64,000 nucleotides of DNA, taken from positions 5,952,001 through 6,016,000 of the forward strand of contig CM082583.2 in the NCBI GenBank assembly GCA_040954595.2, read 5' to 3'. The notes beneath the pieces were generated by a model. The model saw nothing but the letters and a program-made list of their open reading frames with translations, was not told where the DNA came from and searched no databases. This document shows, piece after piece, positions 1 to 9,615 of this stretch. Position 1 is the stretch's first letter. Each line of letters begins with the position of its first letter. This stretch comes from Balanoglossus misakiensis (Eukaryota > Hemichordata). The position numbers and the translations under genes are program-made.

Positions 1-3000
1 TTAAAATTGCACCTTCCCCGTCCATTTTGTCAAAGATTTTCTGTTCCACGAGATCTCGGTTCTCCGACCCAATCAGCGCGTGGCTGCTGCCGAAATAATC
101 TCCCGTTTCTGCGTTCAGAAAGTTGCCGCGGATTCGGACGTAGTCGCAGATATGAAAAGCCAGGATAGAGGCGATGAACTCCTTTGACGGAAGCCCGATT
201 ACGTTTTCGATGAAACTGAAATTAAAGCGAAAGGTAAAGGACAAAATAGATAAAAGTCACAGTCCTACGAGGTTCCTATAACTTTCATTTGAATTTGACT
301 CTGTAGTTGGTGGCGCTCATCAGAAATGTAGGCCTATACCGGTTAGGAAAATAACGTTAAGTGCACCTACAGTTCTTGGACATATCTGACAAATTCCGGA
401 TGAACAATGCGGACTTCGGAGATCAGCACGGGCGCACCTTTTGACCCGGTTACCCTAGAAACAGCAATAAATGGAAACACATCAGTGTGCATGTCATTAA
501 ATATGCATTCTTTTCCCTGCCTGCCTGCCTGTCTGTCTGTAAAGATACTCTATTATCGCGTGAGTTCGTTGGCATACCGAAAAACAAATCTTCCACACAC
601 ACTTACATAAATCGTCGCTGTCTCGTCCACTGCCTCAGCCTTTCGTAGTCATTTCTACTTTGCGCGACAAATATTAGGATAACTGTCTCGGGGATTCTCA
701 ATGCCTGAAATAAGATTGTCAGAATCTGTTATGTGATGTGATGTGATGTGATGTGATGTGATGTGATTTGATTTTATTTTATTTTATTTTATTTTATTTT
801 ATTTTATTTTATTTTATTTTATTTTATTTTATTTTATTTTATTTTATTTTATTTTATTTTATTTTATGTTATGTTATGTTATGTCATGTTATGTCATGTT
901 ATGATCATTGATGCCAGGTAAATCATAATTCCAGCATTAGAAGCAATTATTGTTCAAACGTTGACATTCTATATATGAGTTTATGACATCACTTCTCTTT
1001 ACTCAATCATATATCTTGAACCCGACGCGCATCTCTGTACAAACGAAGCGGCATTTCAAAAGAATATGATGTCGCACACGATTTCAATTAGCGGCCCGTT
1101 CCCTCTAACACAGCAGTGACACAAGTGACTCCCAAAGTAAAAAAAAAAACACCACCTCGAAATCAATCACCTTTGTGTCAACGAGCAATGAATATACAAT
1201 AGGACATGGGAATCATGATGTAAAAGAGGAAGCCGATCAGACGCAATCTCTGCCTTACCTCATTTATTTCCAATTCCGCGGAGTTTAGTTTCGCCATGTC
1301 ATCAGCATTAACCACAACAAAGTTTGCTCTCCAGCGGCGGCGAGGTTCGTCGGCTAATGATGATGGCAAGCGGGCCACGACGAATCTGTGGAGAAAATCA
1401 CGGCATGTATTGCTTATTACAGAGAGGTGCGCGAAAAAGAAACATTCAAGTCGGTTGTCGCAAATGCCGCTGTCGACGATCACATTAAATGATTAAAAAT
1501 GAAACTGGGTGATTTTTTTTTAATTTTCGGGGATTCAAATACGCATACCTATAGTGCACGTGTCTGCCGTCTGCAGAGTGTCTTCTTGGAGTTGGAGAAT
1601 ATGATTCTCTCGTAAGAACGCAGTGTATGCATTGCTTTCCTTGGGTCATATCTTCAGTTGGCAGCCATGATTCCGTGGGGGAATCCTTGGCCGGTAACAT
1701 CCGCAGTAGCTTCTTCATTCCTATAAGTGTGCAACATGATTGTCAGAATGATTCGATCTCGAGAATTGAAACAGGTGTTTGTGCGAACAACTGAGTGAAA
1801 CAAAGATGTGTACACTGGTAGTAAACCTCGCTGCATCGATTTGGTATTTTGAACCGGCCCGAGCGCTATCAATGGTATACTCCGCAAAAAAAATTCTGTG
1901 TTTTGCACCGTTTTCACAATGGCATATAATTGTTGCGTTACTCTGCCATAACGAGTCCCTCTCAATCAATCATGCAAAAGCTGGTTTGTGACGGACGTCA
2001 TCCAATACCATTTCAATTATATAGCATGTCTGTTAGCCATCCTGTAATATGTAAGCGATCTTTCCCGGTTTGGTTTGTCGAATCTATCACATGACCTGAC
2101 AATCTATCAAACAGTACATTACCATGCGGCACACACTCTCCATTTCATCTGCCGACCCGCCTTTGATACCGCATGGCGGGTATAGACACTCGGTAGAATT
2201 ATTTGTTACTACTACTCGGCCAAAGCGGCCCGACAAGGACCCGGCCGAAAACCAAACCCTGTGTCCGTTTTCAACTCGGTCACATCACAACTCACCGTCC
2301 ACTGACTCGCCTTTGATCCCATACGGCGGGTAGTCACTCGACAGGCTTGCGTACACATTATCAAGCGTCAGAAACAGCGGAACATGAGGCAGGTAACGCA
2401 GCTGCAGCCATTTTGAAGAACTGCGAATCGAGGTCAGTGATCCGGGACAGACGGGCTGCAAAATATTGTGACGTGAATTTATTTAGATGCGCCTTGACCA
2501 AAGAGATGCAGCTAGTTGTTATATTACACAAAGTTAATACAACTGCCTTTGACTTGATGCAGTAAAAAGCTACCCATCTAGGGAACTAAACCGGTATGAA
2601 ACAGTCGACAATACCGAGATACATTTTGTTGATATTTTTTAGAAGAGCCGTCCAGAATTCGTGCAATTATTTCGCTACCTCTTCTCCGGTTCGAGTCGTT
2701 GACTTCCAACTTTATACTAGAAGCATAGAGGGCGCTACACCACCTTACCAAAACCTTGTACCTGAATTGCGTCATGGCGTGGTTTCTCATTCCACGGTGT
2801 GTTTGAAATGTCATTTCGGACGAGGTAACGTCTCCTGGCCTTTGAAGAATCCAAGGCGTTGACTTCGTCTCTTTCTCGCGTCAGACTATCCCCCGGGTTG
2901 TCGAGAATCTTGCTGGGCGAAGGACCCCCATGGATAGAACTCCAGGTGTCACCGCGGCATAAGTATAAATATACGGCAAACAGCGCCGCGTTGGATAGCA

Positions 3001-3085
3001 CACATAATTTCAAGAGCCTGCGTATCTTGTTTTGAGGCTTTGGTTTTGTTTCCCATGCAGACCATCGTTTGAAATAAATAGGCAT
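1..3085 (-). CDS. Divergent type II membrane glycosyltransferase, GT29 (sialyltransferase)-like, partial
   Basis: Four candidate exons on the minus strand. Exon 1 is 3085-2749: ATG at 3085, a short basic cytoplasmic tail and a hydrophobic anchor at about residues 24-43, followed by a polar stem, as in Golgi type II transferases. Exon 2 is 1720-1549 and exon 3 is 1385-1259. These three join in phase with good acceptors and donors (GTAAGG, GTATGC, GTAAGG). A last exon at 215-1, after a TTTAATTTCAG acceptor, encodes a segment resembling sialyltransferase motif S (short string FHICDYVRIRG) followed by a His and acidic residues. Exon 3 resembles the segment between motifs L and S (FVVARLP, ANFVVVN). 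The tail of the gene lies off the window. Exon 3 ends in phase 0, but the last exon needs two bases from its predecessor, so a small exon is missing or the gene is broken. Motif L is not recognisable. The family assignment is inference from weak resemblance; the type II anchor is clear. Confidence 0.5.
216..1258. other. Intron-like interval with simple repeats
   Basis: This lies between the last two recognised exons of the GT29-like gene. I see no convincing exon here, although the phase mismatch between the flanking exons predicts one. It contains the compound pentanucleotide array at 728-903 and otherwise AT-rich unique sequence. Confidence 0.5.
728..903. repeat. Compound pentanucleotide microsatellite (TGTGA)n-(TTTTA)n-(TGTTA)n
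   Basis: Three successive 5-bp repeat blocks run without a break: TGTGA units to about 768, TTTTA units to about 866, then TGTTA/TGTCA units to 903. Adjacent motifs differ by one or two substitutions within a fixed 5-bp register, so the array appears to have changed motif in place. Confidence 0.95.
2153..2340. repeat. Pair of imperfect ~36-bp direct repeats
   Basis: A segment beginning TCGCCTTTGAT at about 2154 and ending in GGCGGGTATAGACACTCG is repeated at about 2307-2340 with a few mismatches, 153 bp apart. It lies inside the first intron of the GT29-like gene and does not appear coding on either strand. Confidence 0.6.
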
Positions 3086-5268
3086 AGTAGTTGACTAATG
3101 TCGATTGCAATATAATGCAATTCTTTCAACGTTGTTGCTTGCAAATATCGTCTCTCATAGCGGACACGCACCGACGGCGAATCACCGTATTGATAGTTAC
3201 ATGTACATGTAGCTAAACCGGAATTATCTGTGAAATAGAGAAGTATGCGTTAAATATTGATTCCGGCGACCATACAATTTACGCCAATATCGAGGAACAG
3301 TTTTTAATGTACATAGGGCCTACCCTTCTGAAGGGGTGTCCCTGGGTTGGGCATTAGGCACCCTAGGTCGTGAGTGTGACATCATGCAGATCCCCCAGCA
3401 GTGTGAAAATTGGCAAAACAGGTTACAATAGAAAAGCACAGGAGCGAAAATGCAAGCGTTTTAATAAACGCTAAAAGAAGGATGGCTATAAACAGCAGAC
3501 AAGGACCAGTAAAATGCAAAAAAAAACGACTATACATGTTTGTATACATATATAGAAAAGCCTATTGAAAAGGTGGAAATATGTCACCTCATTTGAACTG
3601 AATACATGTATGCCCCCGTGGTTTAACTATTATGTGTCTTACGTTGTAGACATGAATTTTTCAGGCTTGTGATTGTCGACATATGGGTAATTAATTAAAC
3701 AGATGTATACCTCAATTTCTTATTTGACAAATATAGGGAGAAAAATCAATTACGGCCACACAATGTTTAAAATCAAATGCACAGTACATGTATTCAGAAA
3801 ATTGAACTAAACGGATCTATTCAGAAATACCCTCGGCATGAAAATATACCCCTTTCTTGTATTTAAATTCTCGGGCGAGCTTGGTTTACACCGTTATTGT
3901 GATCCGTTGACGAGGTCACTCTGGGGTGAATTATTTCAGTGGCACTAAGCCCAATTACCCAAAATCAACCTTCATCAACCGTTTTGAAAATACCACTAGA
4001 AGCTTATGAAAAGCTTTTAAACGACAAACGTTTTTTGTCTGTGCTCATTGCCGTCTTACAATCTAGTCCGGTCTTTCACGTGTTCTTTGTAATACGGTTG
4101 TATATACACAGCGAACGCCACGAGACATTAGACGTATAGTTTCTGTATGTTTCGCGGCACCCGAAGCCATATTAGGTCACAAACGGGCTATGATCTGTAC
4201 CAATCATACGGATGGAACCGGTTTACAATATACAGCATGTGCAAAAAAATAAGAGACATTTGGAGACAATATGGACGTCGATTTTAATTTGGAGTGCGAG
4301 ACAGCGAGCGAGCGAGCGAGAGAGAGAGAGAAAAAAACACACAATCGCGTAAATGACGGAGAGAGAGAGAGATATCCTGATAAATATACAACCACATCAC
4401 CATACACACACAGTTTCATGGTTTGTGGCACTTAATCTAGTTTGAAGCTAGCTACTTACCAGCTGTACAATTTAATGTGTAAACTTATGATGGGGAGGGT
4501 AACCATTATACATGTACATGCATAAACTTACTTTACGATCGGCACGTGCACTATGCTGGTATACTTGACACTTCACCTAGAGGTTAGTACAATGTATTCA
4601 TATACAATGTACACCACTGCTGCGGGGCTTTCCGTGACAGCTCATCCCGGAGAGATAATTATGTTATGAGCTATACACACTGCACGAACCAGTTCATTTG
4701 TACGGAACAATCAGGCTGGAATATCCCACACGCGATCGAGTACTGTACGTGTTAGTACAGTGTATTATATACGCCACCTGTAAGTAAGTACATACAGCGC
4801 CGACTATGGTTGTAGAAATATTCGCAATGCAGCTGTCCGGCGCTTTCGTGTATATCGACAGGGTGTGCACACGACACGTCCATCCCGAGTACGTCCATGC
4901 CCCAGTCATTATCTGCACCGAAATAACAACAGCAATAATGATGTCAAAGGTGATGGTATTACCATAGAATATAGCGTCAGTGATTGTGGGTGGCTCTGTC
5001 CCTTTTGCAAATGTGCATATACTACACCGCGATTCAGCATTTACAAGCGACAAAACTACACAGTTGATAACCTTACCCAACATAACAATCACTAAAGCAC
5101 AAAATACGAAATTCTAGCTTACCATCTAACAATGTGAGACTGGCATCATATGGAAATTGCTATTGGTACGACCAAGTGACAAAATGCACTTGTTTGATCG
5201 ATTATCACGTAAATTCGAACTCCACGTACATCACGTGTCGGGGTCGGATAAAGGCTGGTACCCTGCCT
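3086..5268. other. Intergenic interval between divergently arranged genes
   Basis: This separates the start of the minus-strand GT29-like gene from the plus-strand sulfotransferase. It should hold the upstream regulatory DNA of both. I see no exon, only a (GAGC)n/(GA)n tract at 4303-4330 and scattered ACATGTA motifs, which are common across the window. Confidence 0.6.
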
Positions 5269-5406
5269 TCGCTGAACACTGCGTCTCACGTGACTAAGCA
5301 AGACGCGCCACGAAGATGTACCAGCCCAGTCCATGCAGTCCAGGGTGATGCAGTCTGAAGTACCCTGCCTCGGTGACGCGTCTTGCTTACTCACGTGTTC
5401 AGCGAA
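5269..5406. repeat. Inverted repeat upstream of the sulfotransferase first exons
   Basis: The arm CACGTGACTAAGCAAGACGC (5287-5306) pairs with its near-perfect reverse complement at about 5378-5397. Outer segments TTCGCTGAACAC (5269) and GTTCAGCGAA (about 5397-5406) extend the pairing with a short insertion in the left arm. About 70 bp separate the arms. A direct repeat of GTACCCTGCCT occurs at about 5259 and 5360. It could be a small foldback element or a structured promoter segment. Confidence 0.75.
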
Positions 5407-5559
5407 CCAGTGCTGTGGATTGTAGTCTCGCGCTTGAATTTCCTACTTTCGCATCGTCGCGCCGGCTCGACAGGGAAAACCGCAATCGTGGAGAAAAAAA
5501 AACTTGTGGCAAAACCGGGCAAAACCTTGTGGTTTTCACAATTCCGTCAAGTTGACAAT

Positions 5560-5704
5560 ATGGCGAGTGAGTTTGACCCGAAGCTGTACTATTACGAACA
5601 TGTAATGTTTGCCGGGTTTATCTTCCCCGCAGCAGTTCTTGATGCGTTAAAGGAGTTCACAGTCCGAAGAGATGATGTGTACATTGTGACTTATCCGAAG
5701 TCAG
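5560..5704 (+). CDS. Sulfotransferase alternative first exon 1A
   Basis: 145 nt from an ATG to a GTCAGT donor, ending inside the PAPS loop (TYPKS-G). It has the same length and end phase as exon 1B and is about three quarters identical to it in protein. Similarity extends a few bases upstream of the ATG and about 20 bases into the following intron. It is followed by a (TGTGT)n tract at 5738-5790. It joins exon 2 at 6907 in frame. Confidence 0.88.
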
Positions 5705-8700
5705 GTCAGTTAGTTTCTCATGTAGCTGTGACACTGTGTTGTGTTGTGTTGTGTTGTGTTGTGTTGCGTTGTCTTGTGTTGTGTTGCATGTGTCAATGTT
5801 GTGCTCTGTTCTGTTCTGATTTATTTCTTTTATTTGTGTCTGCTCTGTTCTGTACCGGAATTGGACTGGTGTTAAAGTAGGAATTTCACTACAATGCGTC
5901 ATCGAAACATACACATGTGCCCAGACATGTACCAGGAAGAAGAATTTAAACGTCCCGTGTCAAAGAGAAAGGCCCCTGAGCGACTTCAGTTGAGATCATG
6001 CGCATTGGGGCACTTCAGGTCACGGTTGCCTATATACGTAGAACGTGATTGCCCCGTGGCCAGTTACTTGGGAATCTTGCATACATTTGCCACTTCCGCG
6101 GTGCTCGGTAGAAAGCCACATTCAAGGATTTTTGATTACGGCAAATATGGCGACCCAGTTCGACCGAAAGTTTTACCATTACGAAAATGTCATGTTTTCT
6201 GAAGTTAGTTTCCCCGCATCAGTTCTTGACGCACTAAAAGAATTCAGTGTCAGACGAGATGACGTGTACGTTGTGACTTATCCGAAGTCAGGTCAGTGAC
6301 GTTCTCATGTACACACACGGATCTTAGCGTTCCATTAGCGGTATATTTTAGCCATTTTTTCCTTGAAAACTTTTACATTCGAGCCACCTTTTCTCCTTAA
6401 ATGTGTTTTTTTTTACGAAGAAAGAAGCACAATTTGTGAAGTTTTAGCAACATATACTAGCGCGAAGTCCTATTAACCACAAACGAGCGTGTTTGTTTAC
6501 AATCGCTATCGTTGTCCAAGCGAACCATTTCACCTCTGGCGTAGTTCGACCTCGAGGGCGGACGCTGTTTAACCCATGGGCCTACTTACATGTTTGGCGT
6601 ATCATGTGACATCGCGCCTTTTAAAATTAGGTCTACTTGTGTATCATGCACGCATGCGTGCAGTTACATGTATGTCCGGGCTAACAAATGGTACGTCCTG
6701 GAGACTTGGTCGGGAGCCTAACACAATCTCTTATTAAAACGATCCATCACTTCTAGTGCAAAAAAGGGACATCACTGGACACACACCCATTCTAACAAAG
6801 GAGGACCGGTTGATTAAGACCCTCTTCCGCAGTGAAGACCCATCAGCTAAACTATCTACTTTCTCTGACTCATGGTGTTAAAGTTTATTATACTGGAATA
6901 TTTCAGGTACGACTTGGATGCAACAAATTGTGTCGCTGATCAACGGAAGCGATGACGTAGAAGCCGCTGACCAAGTGCCGCTGACCGAACGAGTGCCATT
7001 TCTTGAAAAGTTTGTGCAGGACAAAATGGAATCGCCCACCTATAAGGTTCTCGAGACAATGGAATCGCCGAGATATGTTAAGACACACCTAGTAAAACGG
7101 CTACTGCCTCCAGACTTATTCAAAGTCAACCCAAAGGTGAGATATTCCAAACAGCATTGTTTGAATATTGGTATATAGGCCTATACAAGCATCCTACAGG
7201 GAGCGCCCTCAAGAGGTTAATCATGGATTCTGTTCTGTTTTTCGTCCTTCAGGTTGTGTATGTCGCCAGAAATCCGAAGGACGTCTTAATATCATATTAT
7301 GAATTCAACCTTCATCCTTGGCCGTGGGAGGAATTTTTCGGAAACTTCCTGAAGGGAAACGGTATACACAAATTTAAAATCCCATGTCTACACTGGATAT
7401 TAATCTGAATGGTTTTCGATGTACCAGTATATATTAGTACACTTTCGCATTATTTTCCCAAAATAAATTGAAGCCGAAAATAATACCTTTCAATTTCCAC
7501 AGCGACCGGATTCGGGTCGACCTGTTGTCAGATCTCAGGTAGTGTGGGAGTGAATGATTTTCGATGTACCAGTATATATTAGTACACTATCGCATTATTT
7601 TCCCCAAATAAATTGCAAAGCTGACATTAAACACTTTCAAATTCTACAACGACCGGATTCGGGTCGACCTGTTTTCAGATCCGTCAGGGAGTGTGCGAGT
7701 GCGACGTCACATATGGCCTCCACCGGCACGTCATAACCGGCCAAAAGTGAACTTTCGCATCACTGAGAATATAATGTACGTGTGTATATTCCAGGCATCC
7801 AGATGGCTAGTAAAAATTGTTTTCAATTTGTTTCAGTCGTACATGGATGTTGGTTTGAAAATGTTTCATACTGGTGGCAACACAGAGAAGACGACAATGT
7901 CTTGTTCCTTTTTTACGAAGATCTGAAAAAGGTACTGTAACTGGTGACTCCAATCTCTCTAAGTAGTAGCATAATACGTCTGAAGGGAAAAAACGTCTAT
8001 GCACAGTTAGCAGGGAGCAAGAAACACGCAGACAAAAATAAAAAACAGTTCTTATCTCCTTTATAAAACATATCCTTGAAAAATAATGACCCACCAAATC
8101 GCACTTAACCCTCTTCTTAATTTTATCCAAGCCCTTATTGAGACAAGACATTATTTCAAATCTCCCATTCACACAAGACAACATTTGGCCCTATACGCAA
8201 TTAATTTCTTCACCGCAGGATCTCAAAGGGGCCGTTCGAAAAATCAGCGACTTCTTAAATAAACCACTGGATGAAGACACCCTGGATGAAATCGCTCGTC
8301 GATCGAGCTTTGACGTCATGAAGGAGAACCCCCAAGTTAACTACAGGGTTATGTTCGGAGACGGGGCTCGGCAATTGCGATCGGGTAAACATTTCTTGTT
8401 TTCTCTCTGATGCTGCCATGTCTTAGAAGTGTAACAGCCCACCGAAGTATCTTCATTTGACGTCTTTACAATCATCCAGCAAAAAAGTGGCCATATTATA
8501 ATAATGATCTCCACTGCTGCCAGGTCATTCGAGCATTCCTATTACTATGCGTCCATCATTCCATCGGGACAACCATGGGCGTATATCTTCGCTACCATGG
8601 TAAATGTGAACGTTTTTGTTTTAATTTCTTCTCGTGTACCTTTTTCGGATAATCAGACAGTGCCTTTAACTTTTCAGGCAAGACTGGGTCTTGGAAGAAA

Positions 8701-8778
8701 CGTTTGACAGCGGCGGAAAACGAAGCCGTCGAGGAAGCCTACAACAGCAGACTGAAAGAAATCGGTCTACAGTTTTAG
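5560..8778 (+). CDS. Cytosolic sulfotransferase (SULT family), two alternative first exons
   Basis: Transfers sulfate from PAPS to hydroxyl or amine groups of small acceptors in the cytosol. Exons: 1A 5560-5704 or 1B 6147-6291, then 6907-7136, 7253-7361, 7837-7931, 8219-8384 and 8678-8778. All junctions are GT-AG and phase-consistent, giving 846 nt or 281 residues with either first exon, slightly short of the usual 285-300. Visible signatures are the PAPS loop TYPKSGTTW (about 44-52, Lys47), the catalytic His in VKTHL (about His109), the 3'-phosphate site [14 protein letters not shown] (about Arg131 and Ser139), FLFYEDLKK, and the C-terminal KTGSWKK. The canonical RKGxxGxWK start is altered to RSGKTGSWK. 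Polyadenylation signals AATAAA lie at 8796 and 8932. The substrate cannot be read from sequence. Confidence 0.93.
5738..5790. repeat. (TGTGT/TGTTG)n microsatellite
   Basis: A GT-rich pentamer tract about 35 bases downstream of the exon 1A donor. It continues into a CTCTGTTCTGTTCTG-rich stretch at 5800-5860. Confidence 0.85.
5800..5880. repeat. Dispersed CTCTGTTCTG element, copy 1
   Basis: A CTCTGTTCTG-rich stretch ends in TGTACCGGAATTGGACTGGTG. A related stretch at 9079-9165 ends in TGTATCAGAATTGAACCGGTG. The two copies sit on either side of the sulfotransferase exons 1B-6. This may be a small dispersed repeat family. Confidence 0.55.
6147..6291 (+). CDS. Sulfotransferase alternative first exon 1B
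   Basis: 145 nt, from an ATG in the context AAATATGG to a GTCAGT donor. It encodes the same N-terminal SULT segment as exon 1A, with substitutions mainly at residues 18-21 and other acceptor-side positions. It joins exon 2 (6907) in frame after a 615-base intron. Either the two exons are used alternatively, from separate promoters, or exon 1A is the remnant of a tandem gene copy. Confidence 0.88.
7406..7698. repeat. Two tandem ~146-bp direct repeats in sulfotransferase intron 3
   Basis: Copy 1 is about 7406-7550 and copy 2 about 7551-7698. Both run from TGAATGRTTTTCGATGTACC through ACCGGATTCGGGTCGACCTG to a GTGTGxGAGTG end, with scattered differences and small indels. The unit appears non-coding. 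Confidence 0.9.
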
Positions 8779-9078
8779 TATGGTGGCGACTGAGCAATAA
8801 ATGAGCCGGCGAAGAAGCCTAGGGAAATCAAAGAAGGGAAACGTTGTTGGATATTACTTGCCAGAAAATTGAATTGCGATTTCTTCTTACAATTTCCAAA
8901 TGCTGACCTGCTGTTGACCAACCAGTTATCAAATAAAGATAAATTGTGAACGTCATGTATTCTGTTGGGAAGGGGCATAGTGAATCTCTAATATACATGT
9001 AGGTCTAAAATGGCGATCTGAACAGAAATAAAAGACAATCTTGGGAAATAAATGGTGCGACTATATACCGGAGCTGAG

Positions 9079-9165
9079 ACTCTGTTCTGCTTTGTCTCCG
9101 CTGTGTCGTGTCTCTGTTCTGTCTCTATTCTGTTCTGTATCAGAATTGAACCGGTGCTACTATAT
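9079..9165. repeat. Dispersed CTCTGTTCTG element, copy 2
   Basis: This resembles the stretch at 5800-5880: repeated CTCTGTTCTG/CTCTATTCTG followed by an AGAATTGAACCGGTGCTA end. It lies between the sulfotransferase polyadenylation region and the convergent ADAL gene. Confidence 0.5.
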
Positions 9166-9615
9166 ACGAAGTGCACCACGAACGGCAAATCCGCCACAGA
9201 AGATTAGTTTCGCCGCTGGTGGCGCACTTCAAAGCAGAGCCGTGGATGTCTGTGGCAGGGGTTGTTGAACACGTTCACACTACCTGAGCGCGAATCAACA
9301 ATCATACAACCCCAAAAAAGCCCCGACAGTTTCAGCCAGTCCATTGAACGTTTGGTAGTCTGAACAAAAACCTTAAAACTGAACTCACGGGAAGTGACAG
9401 GGACACATAACCAGAAACAGTTGGAAATGTTTATCAACCAACCATCCATCCATTTCTAAGTACATGTAAATGCTAACCCTGCATTATTCCTATGTAAACA
9501 AATGTACACAAATGTCATATGAACGTTACAACAACAAAACAGTTAATTCTGTCGATTTCTTTTGTCATTTAAAATGATTGAATTAAAGAACTGTGTGACT
9601 CATAAGAGATGTTCA

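Noticed and set aside
2160-2300. Minus-strand stretch with a GSLSGRFGR string suggesting sialyltransferase motif L
   Set aside because: It lacks the Cys and Gly-Asn core, has no acceptor, and exons 1 and 2 of the gene join in phase without it.
2680-2720. tRNA-like T-loop GGTTCGAGTC
   Set aside because: The flanking bases do not form a T-stem and there is no matching D-arm, anticodon arm or acceptor stem. No tRNA gene was found in the window.
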